This document shows, in pieces, positions 35,058 through 43,509 of a DNA stretch of 64,000 nucleotides. Made by a program: the position numbers and the translations under genes. The stretch comes from Clostridium aminobutyricum (GTDB lineage: Bacteria > Bacillota > Clostridia > Peptostreptococcales > Anaerovoracaceae). The stretch covers positions 1 to 64,000 of the forward strand of contig NZ_JAFJZZ010000009.1 of the NCBI RefSeq assembly GCF_017255415.1. The letters run 5' to 3'. The notes under the pieces were generated by a model that did not search any database, was not told where the DNA came from, and saw only the letters and a program-made list of their open reading frames with translations. How positions within the stretch are numbered: position 1 is the stretch's first letter; each line of letters begins with the position of its first letter.

Positions 35058-36023
35058 GTGAGAGTCTGTTCAATAGGAAATGTAAAGCTTGATAATCCTT
35101 TCTTGCTGGCCCCTTTGGCTGGTGTGACCGATTCCTCGTTCAGAAGAATTTGCAAGGAAATGGGTGCCGCTCTTGTTTATACGGAAATGGTCAGCGGAAA
35201 AGGACTTTATTATAAGGATAAGAATACGGACGGTCTTTTGAAAACGTATGAAGATGAACAGCCGGTGGCGTATCAGATTTTTGGCAGTGAGCCGGATATC
35301 ATGGCCTATACTGCAAGAACGTTGGAGGAGCGCCCCAATGTCATTTTAGATATCAATATGGGATGTCCGGTGCCTAAGATCGTGAAGAACGGCGAGGGAT
35401 CTGCATTGTTGAAAAATCCTGATTTGATTTATCACATTATCGAACGTACGGTGGCGGAAACCCAAAAACCGGTTACGGTTAAAATCAGAATCGGATTTGA
35501 TGAGCGTTCCATCAATGCGGTGGAGGTTGCCAAAACAGCAGAAGCGGCAGGCGCTTCTGCTATAACGGTGCACGGCAGAACACGGGAGCAGTATTATACA
35601 GGAAGAGCGGATTGGTCCATGATTGGAAAAGTTAAAGAAGCTGTTCAAATTCCGGTCATCGGAAACGGAGACATTTTCAGTGGGGAAGATGCATTGAATA
35701 TGATGGAACAAACCGGCTGTGATATGGTGATGATCGCGCGGGGAGCTCAAGGAAATCCATGGATATTCAGAGAAGCTGTGGCCCTCTGGGAAGGCAGGGA
35801 AAAACCGCTTCCGCCTACCATCCAAGAAAGACTGGAGATCATCTATAAACACTGCAATTATGTGTTAGAAGAAAAAGGAGAATACATTGCGGTACGTGAA
35901 ATGCGAAAGCATATAGCCTGGTATCTGAAAGGAATCAAAGGTTCGGCTCATATTCGAGCGGACATCAATCAGAAAAAAAGTTTTGAAGAAATGAAAACAC
36001 TTTTGGAAACATTAGAACGATAG
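35058..36023 (+). CDS. dusB: tRNA-dihydrouridine synthase
   Basis: Flavoprotein of 321 aa, GTG start. APLAGVTDSSFRR at the N-terminus, DINMGCPVPKIVKNGEGSALL with the catalytic Cys, VKIRIGF, ITVHGRTREQYYTG and GNGDI match the Dus barrel, closest to DusB. It reduces uridines in tRNA. Ribosome binding site AAAGGCGAAG is moderate. Confidence 0.93.
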   Translation: MRVCSIGNVKLDNPFLLAPLAGVTDSSFRRICKEMGAALVYTEMVSGKGLYYKDKNTDGLLKTYEDEQPVAYQIFGSEPDIMAYTARTLEERPNVILDINMGCPVPKIVKNGEGSALLKNPDLIYHIIERTVAETQKPVTVKIRIGFDERSINAVEVAKTAEAAGASAITVHGRTREQYYTGRADWSMIGKVKEAVQIPVIGNGDIFSGEDALNMMEQTGCDMVMIARGAQGNPWIFREAVALWEGREKPLPPTIQERLEIIYKHCNYVLEEKGEYIAVREMRKHIAWYLKGIKGSAHIRADINQKKSFEEMKTLLETLER

Positions 36024-36088
36024 CATCAATGGATGCTGACAACGCATTTGATAACAACTGCAAATAGACGGCTAAGATATGGGAATTC

Positions 36089-36117
36089 TTGACTTTTAGC
36101 TGGTTGCAGTTTATAAT
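36089..36117 (+). promoter_or_regulatory. Predicted sigma-A promoter of greA
   Basis: TTGACT (36089-36094), 17-bp spacer, TATAAT (36112-36117). Confidence 0.75.
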
Positions 36118-36156
36118 ATTACGATACGACATATAGGTCGAAAGGAGATTGGAAAT

Positions 36157-36630
36157 ATGGCAGAAGAAATATTGCTTACCAAAGAAGGCTATGACAAAAT
36201 TGTAGCAGAGCATGAGGACCTAGTTTCTGTAAAAAGAAAGGAAGTTTCAGAACGATTAAAGGAAGCCATTTCTTATGGAGACATCTCAGAAAACTCTGAG
36301 TACGATGCTGCTAAAAATGAGCAGGCAGAATTGGAAGAAAGAATCCACAAGCTTGAAACAATGATACGTAGGGCTAAGATAATAGATGAAAATGATATGC
36401 CTAGAGACCACGTGAACGTGGGACTGAAGGTAAAAGTAAAAGTACAAGAAACTGGGAACGAATCGGAATACATTATTGTAGGTTCGACTGAAGCGGATCC
36501 ATTTGAAGGGAAGATTTCAAACGAATCAGCAGTAGGTTCTGCTTTGCTTGGAAAGAAGCTTGGAGAAATTGTTGAAATTCAGGTTCCGGACGGAATTCTT
36601 CACTACGAAATTTTAGATATATACAAGTAG
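36157..36630 (+). CDS. greA: Transcription elongation factor GreA
   Basis: Protein of 157 aa. An N-terminal coiled coil contains EAISYGDISENSEYDAAKNEQ, whose acidic tip enters the RNA polymerase channel to stimulate transcript cleavage. The C-terminal FKBP-like domain reads EYIIVGSTEADP...GKISNESAVGSALLGKK. GAAAGGAGA precedes the start. lysS follows at 24 bp. Confidence 0.96.
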   Translation: MAEEILLTKEGYDKIVAEHEDLVSVKRKEVSERLKEAISYGDISENSEYDAAKNEQAELEERIHKLETMIRRAKIIDENDMPRDHVNVGLKVKVKVQETGNESEYIIVGSTEADPFEGKISNESAVGSALLGKKLGEIVEIQVPDGILHYEILDIYK

Positions 36631-36654
36631 ACAAAAGATAAAAAGAGGTACAAC

Positions 36655-38196
36655 ATGAGTATAGAAGAAAATATAAACGTAAATCCAGAGGTGGAAGAAG
36701 AACTTTCTGAAGTGCAGCTAAATGAGCAGCGGATGATTCGAAGAGAAAAGCTTAAGAAGTTACAAGAAATGGGAAGAAATCCGTTTCTAGTAGAAACTTG
36801 GGACGTCGATGCTTATAGTATGGACATCAAAGAAAATTTTGAGGAAATGGAAGGCAAACAGGTGTCTTGTGCCGGAAGAATCATGGCAAACAGACATATG
36901 GGAAAAGCTTCTTTTATTGATATTCAGGATAAGCAGGGAAGAATCCAGTGTTACATCAGACAGGATGGCATTACACCGGAAGAATACGAGATATTCTTAA
37001 CCTATGACATAGGTGACATCGTTGGAATAGAAGGCGAAGTTTTCAAAACAAGACATGGAGAGATTTCTATCAAGGTTGTAAAATTGGTACTGCTCTCAAA
37101 GTCGTTGCAGGTTCTTCCGAACAAGTTCCACGGGTTAAAGGATCAGGATCAGCGATATCGACAGAGATATGTTGATCTCATCGTAAATCCTGAGGTAAAG
37201 AATACCTTTATCATGCGTTCCAAGATTATCCATGAAATCAAAAGAGTATTGGAAGAGGACTATGGATACCTAGAAGTGGACACCCCTATTTTAACCACTA
37301 TTGCCGGTGGAGCAAATGCCAGGCCGTTTGATACGCACCACAACACCCTTGACCTAGACATGAAGATGCGTATTTCCAATGAGCTATTCTTAAAGAGGTT
37401 AGTCGTTGGCGGATTGGATCGAGTGTATGAAATGGGCAAGATGTTCCGAAACGAAGGAATGGATAGAAACCATAATCCTGAATTTACTTCCATGGAATGT
37501 TACATGGCATATGGCAACATGGAAAGCACAATGGATGTGACGGAACAGGTTGTTTCGAAAGCAGCTTTAGCGGCTACCGGAAGTATGGTTATCAATTATC
37601 AAGGAAAGACCTTTGACTTAACTCCACCATGGAGAAGATTAAATATGGCTGACGCGGTAAAGGAAATTACAGGCGTTGACTTTGCTACCATCGTTACTGA
37701 TGAAGAGGCAAGAAATGCTGCAATCGCTTATGGTATGGATAAGGATGAAGCAAATAAGTGGACAAGAGGAAAGATTCTTGCCGAAATGTTTGAAAATTAC
37801 TGTGAGGATGTTCCGGGATATCTTGATGGTCCGGTATTTATTGTTGGACATCCGGTTGAGATTTCACCACTTGCTAAAAGAGACCCTGAAGATCCAAGAA
37901 TCACTAGAAGATTTGAGGCTTATGTAAACGGCTGGGAAATCGCCAATGCATTCTCTGAGTTAAATGACCCAATCGATCAGTATGAACGATTTAAAGAACA
38001 GCAATCACAGCTTGATACAGGAGAAGATGAAGAAGCGCATCCAATGGATGAAGATTTTGTTAATGCGCTTGAAGTCGGTCTTCCTCCAACGGGCGGGCTT
38101 GGAATAGGCATCGATAGAGTCATCATGCTGATTACAGATGCACCTTCTATTCGAGATATTATTCTATTCCCGACGATGAAACCGATCGATAAATAA
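36655..38196 (+). CDS. lysS: Lysine--tRNA ligase (class II), 3' end recombined
   Basis: Protein of 513 aa. An N-terminal OB-fold anticodon domain (VSCAGRIMANRHMGKASFIDIQD) precedes the class II core: motif 2 FRNEGMDRNHNPEFT and motif 3 GLGIGIDRVIML. The last codons (PTMKPIDK) lie in the attachment site of the element at 38169-47194. A displaced copy of this 3' end at the far side would encode PTMKPIEK, presumably the original sequence. The gene remains intact because the element supplies its own version. Confidence 0.96.
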   Translation: MSIEENINVNPEVEEELSEVQLNEQRMIRREKLKKLQEMGRNPFLVETWDVDAYSMDIKENFEEMEGKQVSCAGRIMANRHMGKASFIDIQDKQGRIQCYIRQDGITPEEYEIFLTYDIGDIVGIEGEVFKTRHGEISIKVVKLVLLSKSLQVLPNKFHGLKDQDQRYRQRYVDLIVNPEVKNTFIMRSKIIHEIKRVLEEDYGYLEVDTPILTTIAGGANARPFDTHHNTLDLDMKMRISNELFLKRLVVGGLDRVYEMGKMFRNEGMDRNHNPEFTSMECYMAYGNMESTMDVTEQVVSKAALAATGSMVINYQGKTFDLTPPWRRLNMADAVKEITGVDFATIVTDEEARNAAIAYGMDKDEANKWTRGKILAEMFENYCEDVPGYLDGPVFIVGHPVEISPLAKRDPEDPRITRRFEAYVNGWEIANAFSELNDPIDQYERFKEQQSQLDTGEDEEAHPMDEDFVNALEVGLPPTGGLGIGIDRVIMLITDAPSIRDIILFPTMKPIDK

Positions 38197-38197
38197 A
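38169..38197. repeat. attL of the lysS-integrated element
   Basis: A 29-bp segment beginning CCCGACGATGAAACCGATCG at the lysS stop matches 47166-47194 with three substitutions. The longest identical core is CCGATCGA (38182-38189). Confidence 0.85.
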
Positions 38198-38236
38198 CTT
38201 AGTATTTTCAAAGGTTTTGGAGATTGAAAACCAAAA

Positions 38237-38255
38237 ATTACGACCAATTTACGAC
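38237..38255. repeat. Integrase arm-type repeats, left end
   Basis: ATTACGAC (38237-38244) and TTTACGAC (38248-38255) start 11 bp apart. The same octamer with the same period occurs at the right end (47030-47059). Confidence 0.6.
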
Positions 38256-38280
38256 TAAAATAAAGAGAACACGTTCAAAT

Positions 38281-38312
38281 AGAATCTCTTGGAAACAGGA
38301 GATTCTTTTTTT
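38281..38312 (+). terminator. Intrinsic terminator inside the left end
   Basis: AGAATCTC / GAGATTCT stem followed by a run of seven Ts. It could stop lysS transcription from entering the element. Confidence 0.8.
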
Positions 38313-38386
38313 GGCAAATTCCGTGGAGAAATGTATTGTAAATGTAGCACATTAAAAGTATATTTGTTTGTAGAAGGGCTTTAATT

Positions 38387-38572
38387 ATGAATAAAACAAT
38401 TTCTATGAGTATTAGAGTTAGTGAAGAAGAATTAGATAAATTGAAGCAGGCGGCTAGACTGGAAGCATACGCTTCATATAGTGAATTTATTAGAAGAACA
38501 GCGTTATTAGAAGCATCAAAAGTCATTGCAGAAAATGAGAAAAATGAAGAGTTCTGTGAAAACAATAAATAA
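38387..38572 (+). CDS. Ribbon-helix-helix protein
   Basis: Protein of 61 aa. SMSIRVSEEELDKLKQAARLEAYASYSEFIRRTALLEA matches a CopG/MobC-type ribbon-helix-helix: one basic strand, then two helices. It lies 15 bp before the methyltransferase gene. It may be a transcriptional regulator of the restriction system or a relaxosome accessory protein; the sequence does not decide. Confidence 0.75.
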   Translation: MNKTISMSIRVSEEELDKLKQAARLEAYASYSEFIRRTALLEASKVIAENEKNEEFCENNK

Positions 38573-38587
38573 TGAGAGGGGTATATA

Positions 38588-39562
38588 ATGAATTACTTGA
38601 GTATAGATGAAATATACCTAGGAGCTGCAGAGAAACTTATGCTTCAGATAGAACCAGAATCTATAGCATTAAGTGTTTGGTCACCGCCTTACCATGTCGG
38701 AAAGAGCTATGAAAGCGGTCAAACATATGAAGAGTGGACAGAAATGCTAGAGTGTGTAATTAGAAATCATGTAAATATTTTAAAACCGGGTGGTTTTTTG
38801 GCTATAAATATCGGTGATATATTATGTTTTTCAGATGAGGATATGCCGCGTATTCAAGCGAATAATATTAGTATGCGTAAATGTAAAATTACTGAAGAAG
38901 ATGTAAAAAAAGCAGCTTCGGAGCATCCTGATTACAATCGATATCAATTAGCAAAATTACTCGGTTGTAGTGAACAGACAGTAGATAGAAGGCTCCATGG
39001 AAATAATATACGAGGTGGAAAATATAATGCACAAACTAGAGTGAAAATAGTGGGTGGAATGCTAGAGAAAATGGCGCTTGAAGTAGGAATATATCCATAT
39101 GATAGAAGGATTTGGGTTAAAGATGCTGCATGGGCAAATAGTAACTGGACAACAAATTCGTATCGTGCAGTTGATGAGTTTGAATATGTATATATTTTTT
39201 GGAAACCGGGAATTACAAAGGTAGATAGAAAAAGACTGGCTAAGGAAGAGTGGGGTGAATGGGGAAGTCGGGCAGTATGGAACATTCGGTCTGTACAGCG
39301 AAACGACGATCATGAAGCAAAATTTCCAATAGAACTTCCAAGAAGGGTAATTAAGTTATTGACCGATAAGGGAGATACAGTGCTTGATTGTTTTATGGGT
39401 AGCGGGACTTCTGCGATAGCAGCAATGATGGAAAAGCGCCATTATATAGGTATTGATAAAGAAAAAAAATATGTGCAACTTGCGAAAAAAAACATTGAGG
39501 AATTTATTTCGCAAGGTACACAGGAATTATGCAATTATGGAACTGCAGAATCAGAAGATTAG
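38588..39562 (+). CDS. Type II DNA methyltransferase, probable N4-cytosine (M.BglI-like partner)
   Basis: Protein of 324 aa with beta-class order: catalytic motif IV SPPY at residues 32-35 and AdoMet motif I FMGSGT at 269-274. SPPY is typical of N4-cytosine enzymes. If the paired nuclease cuts the BglI site GCCNNNNNGGC, which has no defined A, cytosine methylation is required. An unusual insert at about residues 103-150 contains a helix-turn-helix (YQLAKLLGCSEQTVDRRL). GAGAGGGG precedes the start. It is tail-to-tail with the nuclease gene, six bp apart. Confidence 0.88.
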   Translation: MNYLSIDEIYLGAAEKLMLQIEPESIALSVWSPPYHVGKSYESGQTYEEWTEMLECVIRNHVNILKPGGFLAINIGDILCFSDEDMPRIQANNISMRKCKITEEDVKKAASEHPDYNRYQLAKLLGCSEQTVDRRLHGNNIRGGKYNAQTRVKIVGGMLEKMALEVGIYPYDRRIWVKDAAWANSNWTTNSYRAVDEFEYVYIFWKPGITKVDRKRLAKEEWGEWGSRAVWNIRSVQRNDDHEAKFPIELPRRVIKLLTDKGDTVLDCFMGSGTSAIAAMMEKRHYIGIDKEKKYVQLAKKNIEEFISQGTQELCNYGTAESED

Positions 39563-39568
39563 GAATTA

Positions 39569-40465
39569 CTAGCGCTTGAATTCTTCTACTCTCCATGACG
39601 CAATTTTATCTAAGAGTGAGAATGAAACTCGAACACGAATTTTTCGAGGGTCTTTTGATTTATCATCTTTTCCAGGGAAGAATAATCCTGGATAGTCCTC
39701 TAAATAGTTTGGATTTTCGGTAAGAAGTAGGCCGTTTGGAACACAGATATTTTTTATGCTTTCAAGCGGCTGGCCCGTCGCACTACTAGCGGACAGAGTT
39801 GGCATGCTATATACTGGTTTTACAAATAAATGAATAGTTGGTGCCACATTACCATTGGTAAGGGGGTACATTGGAGATATGGCGGGGTAAAATGAATGTG
39901 TAGCGCGCCTACCCTGAGCAATCATAGTTGAATTTATCATATTCTCCATTGGTTCAGCCCAGATACCATCACCTGATACTTGGTAAGGAGAGATAACAGT
40001 GTGGTCAAAATTGTCTCTTGGACCAACAGATTTAATATCTAAAAAAAAGAAAGCACAATTAGTAAATCCTTGGGTTATCTGAGAAATGGTATCAGAATAC
40101 AAAACAAACCTATTGTCGGCACCAGACGGTAATCCGATTTCTGAGACACAGTATTGAGCGCCGATTATTCGACCTAATTTATGTCCAACAGCGTGCTCTC
40201 CAACTTCTATCCACGGAATCTGGTCGCCTACGGGTTGCCTGCCCCTGTCATCAGGTGGATAATTTGCCCAGAATGCATTCAAGTAAGATGCTTCATTGTA
40301 GTCTTTCTCGATTTCGTCGTAATTATCAATAATGATATTATTGACGAGCCCTGTGCAATACTGTTCGATTGATATTAATTGGTCTGGGTTTTCGATAAAG
40401 TATGAACGGGCTCTATTATAGTTTTCAAATAAAAGTTCACGCATTTCAGAATACATTTTCTTCAT
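39569..40465 (-). CDS. BglI-like type II restriction endonuclease
   Basis: Protein of 298 aa that I recognise as homologous to R.BglI (about 299 aa, site GCCNNNNNGGC). Shared segments include GDQIPWIEVGE.AVG.KL, LDIKSVGPRD, QVSG.G.WA and PGKDD. The BglI active-site residues D116, D142 and K144 correspond to D117, D143 and K145 here, with matching spacing. It should protect against incoming DNA. Its start overlaps the controller gene by 20 bp. Recognition of the identical site is inference. Confidence 0.88.
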   Translation of the reverse strand: MKKMYSEMRELLFENYNRARSYFIENPDQLISIEQYCTGLVNNIIIDNYDEIEKDYNEASYLNAFWANYPPDDRGRQPVGDQIPWIEVGEHAVGHKLGRIIGAQYCVSEIGLPSGADNRFVLYSDTISQITQGFTNCAFFFLDIKSVGPRDNFDHTVISPYQVSGDGIWAEPMENMINSTMIAQGRRATHSFYPAISPMYPLTNGNVAPTIHLFVKPVYSMPTLSASSATGQPLESIKNICVPNGLLLTENPNYLEDYPGLFFPGKDDKSKDPRKIRVRVSFSLLDKIASWRVEEFKR

Positions 40466-40673
40466 CCCTTTCTATAAATAGTTTATAAGGCTCAACTTCG
40501 AGAGCCTCGGCAATAGCTTGAATATTATCAATGGAAATATTGCGCTTTTCTCTTTCAACGCTGCTGATATAGGTACGGTGTAAACCAGCAAGCTCAGCAA
40601 GTTTCTCCTGTGATAAGTTCCCTTTTTTCCTATACAAAGTTACATTTGTGGCAAAAATATGTAATAAGTTCAT
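40446..40673 (-). CDS. HTH controller (C) protein of the restriction-modification system
   Basis: XRE-type helix-turn-helix protein of 75 aa (LSQEKLAELAGLHRTYISSVERE). Size, fold and overlap with the nuclease gene match C proteins, which activate themselves and the nuclease after a delay so that methylation comes first. GAGGTGAT lies before the start. Upstream (minus strand) GACGTATTGTC, at 40735-40745, is a candidate C-box element. Confidence 0.88.
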   Translation of the reverse strand: MNLLHIFATNVTLYRKKGNLSQEKLAELAGLHRTYISSVEREKRNISIDNIQAIAEALEVEPYKLFIERDEENVF

Positions 40674-40867
40674 GTAATCACCTCACATAGATATTTGTAA
40701 ATAAATTATCCCTCGGTGAATACAATAAATCTACAGACAATACGTCACATGATTGCTGATAGAGATTCGCAAACTTGAGCGTGTATTTCAAAGAGATATG
40801 TTGGAAAACACAATAGATATAGAGCTAGGGGAGAAGAGTGTATAGATACTTACTTAAATAGAATGTT

Positions 40868-40914
40868 AAATAGCCTCCTATGGTAAAATCAAATTATCAT
40901 AAGAGGCTATTTAT
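40868..40914. repeat. Hairpin before the transposase remnant
   Basis: AAATAGCCTC and GAGGCTATTT form inverted arms around a loop of about 27 nt. It may be an old terminator. The rest of 40674-41151 holds only the transposase remnant and one terminator. Confidence 0.4.
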
Positions 40915-41007
40915 ATGGCAACGAAAAAAGAACCAATGAGCGAAGGGGAAAAGAATATTATACCTTTGACCTTGCAGACAACTAAAAAAATGGAACCTTG
41001 CCCTTAG
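40915..41007 (+). pseudogene. Remnant of an IS256-type transposase N-terminus
   Basis: A 30-codon frame, MATKKEPMSEGEKNII..., resembles the first residues of IS256-family (Mutator) transposases, then degenerates and stops. No further transposase sequence is seen. The match is short, so the assignment is tentative. Confidence 0.4.
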
Positions 41008-41108
41008 ATTGTGGAAAGGTTTACGAATTTGTGATTATGTACGAGGCGAGGCTTCGCTGTAAGTTTTATTTAAAAAGACACCAAAAACACCTTTCTTCAA
41101 AGGTAGAG

Positions 41109-41142
41109 AAGGGAACCGATCAAAATTTCGGTTCCTTTTTTA
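41109..41142 (+). terminator. Intrinsic terminator between transposase remnant and tandem-RHH gene
   Basis: GGAACCGA / TCGGTTCC stem followed by six Ts. Confidence 0.8.
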
Positions 41143-41151
41143 TTGTATAAA

Positions 41152-41742
41152 TTACCAAATACCGGTATAAGTTTTTCCAGAATTACTTATATAAAAGTTA
41201 TCATCGTACTCTGAAAAATGCTCAATTAGATAGTTACCAATAATTAATGATATAAGTTGATTAGTTTTTATGCCAGTTATTTTTGAAATATCTTGCAAGC
41301 GGTATGTGAATTGTTCGGAAAGTGGTATAGCGTATTGTTTCGTATTAGGAAATATGTTTTTATGTTCGGAAGAACATGCTATATCAAATGAAGCTAGCTT
41401 ATCTGTTATCGCAATATGAAGAAGATTGTTTATAACAATATTAGTTTTGGTTTCATATATCTTCTTTATTTCATGGATGCCGTTATAGATGTATTCAGCG
41501 ACTTCCATGGAATATCTTTTTGGTATCTTTTCTTTACCATAAGAATCTAAAGTGCCAAAAGTTTTTTTGAATTTACATTTCTCATAATTGGCTTTGAAGT
41601 ATTGATTATCAAATTCAAATGAATGTAATTGTTCAGTTAATAAAAATCTAATTATTGTTTGAATGGGAAGATTTAAAGATGATGCATAGCGATTAAGCTT
41701 AGTAAATGTATTTAATGAGAGTGTAAAGTTTAGTTTGTACAT
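41152..41742 (-). CDS. Protein with three tandem ribbon-helix-helix-like modules
   Basis: Protein of 196 aa. I do not recognise a named family. Three segments share one layout, a short strand then two amphipathic helices: residues 1-42 (MYKLNFTLSLNTFTKLNRYA...), about 75-120 (KRYSMEVAEYIYNGIHEI...) and about 138-180 (KQYAIPLSEQFTYRLQDIS...). This suggests duplicated RHH DNA-binding units. Start 41742 has AGGAG six nt upstream; an in-frame ATG at 41772 is less well placed. It faces away from the transfer and replication genes and could regulate them. Confidence 0.65.
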   Translation of the reverse strand: MYKLNFTLSLNTFTKLNRYASSLNLPIQTIIRFLLTEQLHSFEFDNQYFKANYEKCKFKKTFGTLDSYGKEKIPKRYSMEVAEYIYNGIHEIKKIYETKTNIVINNLLHIAITDKLASFDIACSSEHKNIFPNTKQYAIPLSEQFTYRLQDISKITGIKTNQLISLIIGNYLIEHFSEYDDNFYISNSGKTYTGIW

Positions 41743-41980
41743 AAAAAACTCCTTTACGTTTTTATAACACAAGAAAAAGCTTTTTAAATTTTAGTTGAAT
41801 TATACAAGAAATAGACTAAAAAGTAAAGAGCGTATAAAATAACCAAATAAGCATCTATAAAAAAGTGTAAGACATTATTTTAGAATAATAATGCTCTACC
41901 AGTTAAAAATAGTATGTTTTAATGTAAGTACAGCAAGCGAGTACGAGGTGGGACGCCATCAAAGAAAGGAAAATAATGTT

Positions 41981-42247
41981 ATGCATCTAGTGGGATTAAA
42001 TTATACGACTAACGCAAATGGTTTTAGGAATACAACATTGCAAGTCACAGATAATTACAACTCATATTATTCTAACGCAGAAGCAGGAAGAGCATGTGCT
42101 GGCGTTAAATGCGATTCAATATATGTGGGCGACGTTGATTGTTCTGGATTAAAGATTGGCATGGATATCGATATTCTTTACGATAAAGCAATCTCGACAG
42201 CAAAGGGAACATTCCAGCCTATTAAGAGAATCGACATTCTTAAGTAA
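41981..42247 (+). CDS. Small protein of unknown function in the element
   Basis: Protein of 88 aa, start ATG 41981 with AGAAAGGA 10 nt upstream. It ends KIGMDIDILYDKAISTAKGTFQPIKRIDILK. No membrane segment, motif or family recognised. It is the first gene of the block leading to FtsK and Rep, a position often occupied by small accessory proteins in Tn916-like elements. Confidence 0.65.
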   Translation: MHLVGLNYTTNANGFRNTTLQVTDNYNSYYSNAEAGRACAGVKCDSIYVGDVDCSGLKIGMDIDILYDKAISTAKGTFQPIKRIDILK

Positions 42248-42311
42248 CTGATAATTAGAGCATGTTAACAAATATTGTTGGCATGCCCCTTAAAGAAATG
42301 AGGTAAATGAG

Positions 42312-42884
42312 ATGATTGAATTAATTATATTTTTGATCTGCTTAGTAGAACTAGGTATGACAATTGAGAAGCTGATACATCTTGATTATGATATAGCAGG
42401 TGTTACTATAGCATTAAAGCAGGATGTCAAAAAGTTTGTTGAAGCGATTTTTGTTGAACCACAGAAAAGACATGCATTTGATTTTACGCTATCTAATGAT
42501 ATGAAGATTGTTACAAAGCCTTATGCTAAAACAGGATTTGAAATACAATTAGTAAATAAGTTGTTCAGAACTGTTCCCGTTGTTGGCATTCAATTTGTTC
42601 CAGATCATGAATTAGAAGAAGCAGAATTGCAGGAGCTCGTGCGGTTGCTAATTATAAAATTCAGAGAATATTTGGTATATCATGAGCTAAATTGGAAGAC
42701 ATTTGCACACTATTCAGTTGGTAGTGATTATGTACATGTATTTCTATGTTATGCAGAATGGGAATGTGACAAACAGCCGTTTGAAAATGCGTATCGTCAG
42801 ACAGTGCGACAAAAAACAACTGATAAATCTGGTGGCATTTTACGTGATGATGAATTAGAAGCAGAGTTACGACATGTTGCTTAA
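42312..42884 (+). CDS. Membrane-anchored protein upstream of FtsK-like ATPase
   Basis: Protein of 190 aa with an N-terminal hydrophobic segment (MIELIIFLICLVELGM) and an otherwise soluble, charged sequence. I do not recognise the family. It overlaps the FtsK-like gene by 11 bp, indicating coupled expression; a transfer-associated role is inferred from position only. GAGGTAA lies upstream of the ATG. Confidence 0.65.
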   Translation: MIELIIFLICLVELGMTIEKLIHLDYDIAGVTIALKQDVKKFVEAIFVEPQKRHAFDFTLSNDMKIVTKPYAKTGFEIQLVNKLFRTVPVVGIQFVPDHELEEAELQELVRLLIIKFREYLVYHELNWKTFAHYSVGSDYVHVFLCYAEWECDKQPFENAYRQTVRQKTTDKSGGILRDDELEAELRHVA

Positions 42885-43509
42885 GCTAGGATACAGTATG
42901 GAATCCTGGAAAAATGGTGTAAAAGCACCATTTTTCTGGGATACAGATAAGGTGCCACATATACTGTTATCTGGGATAACTGGCGGTGGAAAGACTATAT
43001 TAGCACAAATGATTGTAAATCAACTTTTGTCTGAACATAAGTCTATCAGTATATGCGATTTCAAAGCAGGTGGGGATTGGGATAGTATTAGTTCCAACTA
43101 TGCGGAATACAAGAATTGTGATAAATTACTAGATACTTTTTATAACTCTTTTGTAGAAACGATTGAGCAAAAAAGCAAATCAGAGCAATATCTTATTTTT
43201 GATGAATTTAGTAGCTATGCATTAAGTAAGGACAATAAAGAATTTAAGGAATTGATGGCAAAGATTAGCCATATTGCATTTATGGGAAGAAGTTTTGGTT
43301 ATAGATTATTTTTTGTTTCGCAACAGTTTAATAGTAAGGTTTTAGATACTGCAATTCGAGAACAATTTGGAATAAAGATGTTTATGGGTTCAACTATTTC
43401 AACAGAAAGTGCAACTATGTTGTTTCCTAACTGTGATATTGATAAAAGTATTCAGGGCTTAAAAAAGAGGAATATGAAAATCCAGAATATCTTGCAGATA
43501 AATTTATAG
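42874..43509 (+). CDS. FtsK/SpoIIIE-like ATPase domain (zero-frame product of an apparent FtsK-Rep fusion)
   Basis: The zero frame encodes 211 aa. Walker A GITGGGKT (about residues 33-40), Walker B-like YLIFDEFSS, and FGYRLFFVSQQFNSKVLD typical of FtsK-type DNA translocases in mobile elements. At 43461-43467 the in-phase heptamer A AAA AAG occurs. A -1 shift there continues into the Rep frame for a combined protein of about 531 aa. Without the shift the last 14 residues are an unrelated basic tail. Either programmed frameshifting or a lost base explains this. Confidence 0.75.
   Translation: MLLKLGYSMESWKNGVKAPFFWDTDKVPHILLSGITGGGKTILAQMIVNQLLSEHKSISICDFKAGGDWDSISSNYAEYKNCDKLLDTFYNSFVETIEQKSKSEQYLIFDEFSSYALSKDNKEFKELMAKISHIAFMGRSFGYRLFFVSQQFNSKVLDTAIREQFGIKMFMGSTISTESATMLFPNCDIDKSIQGLKKRNMKIQNILQINL

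Noticed and set aside
41891-41980. Longer N-terminus for the 88-aa protein at 41981
   Set aside because: The upstream ATG lacks a ribosome binding site, whereas AGAAAGGA precedes 41981.
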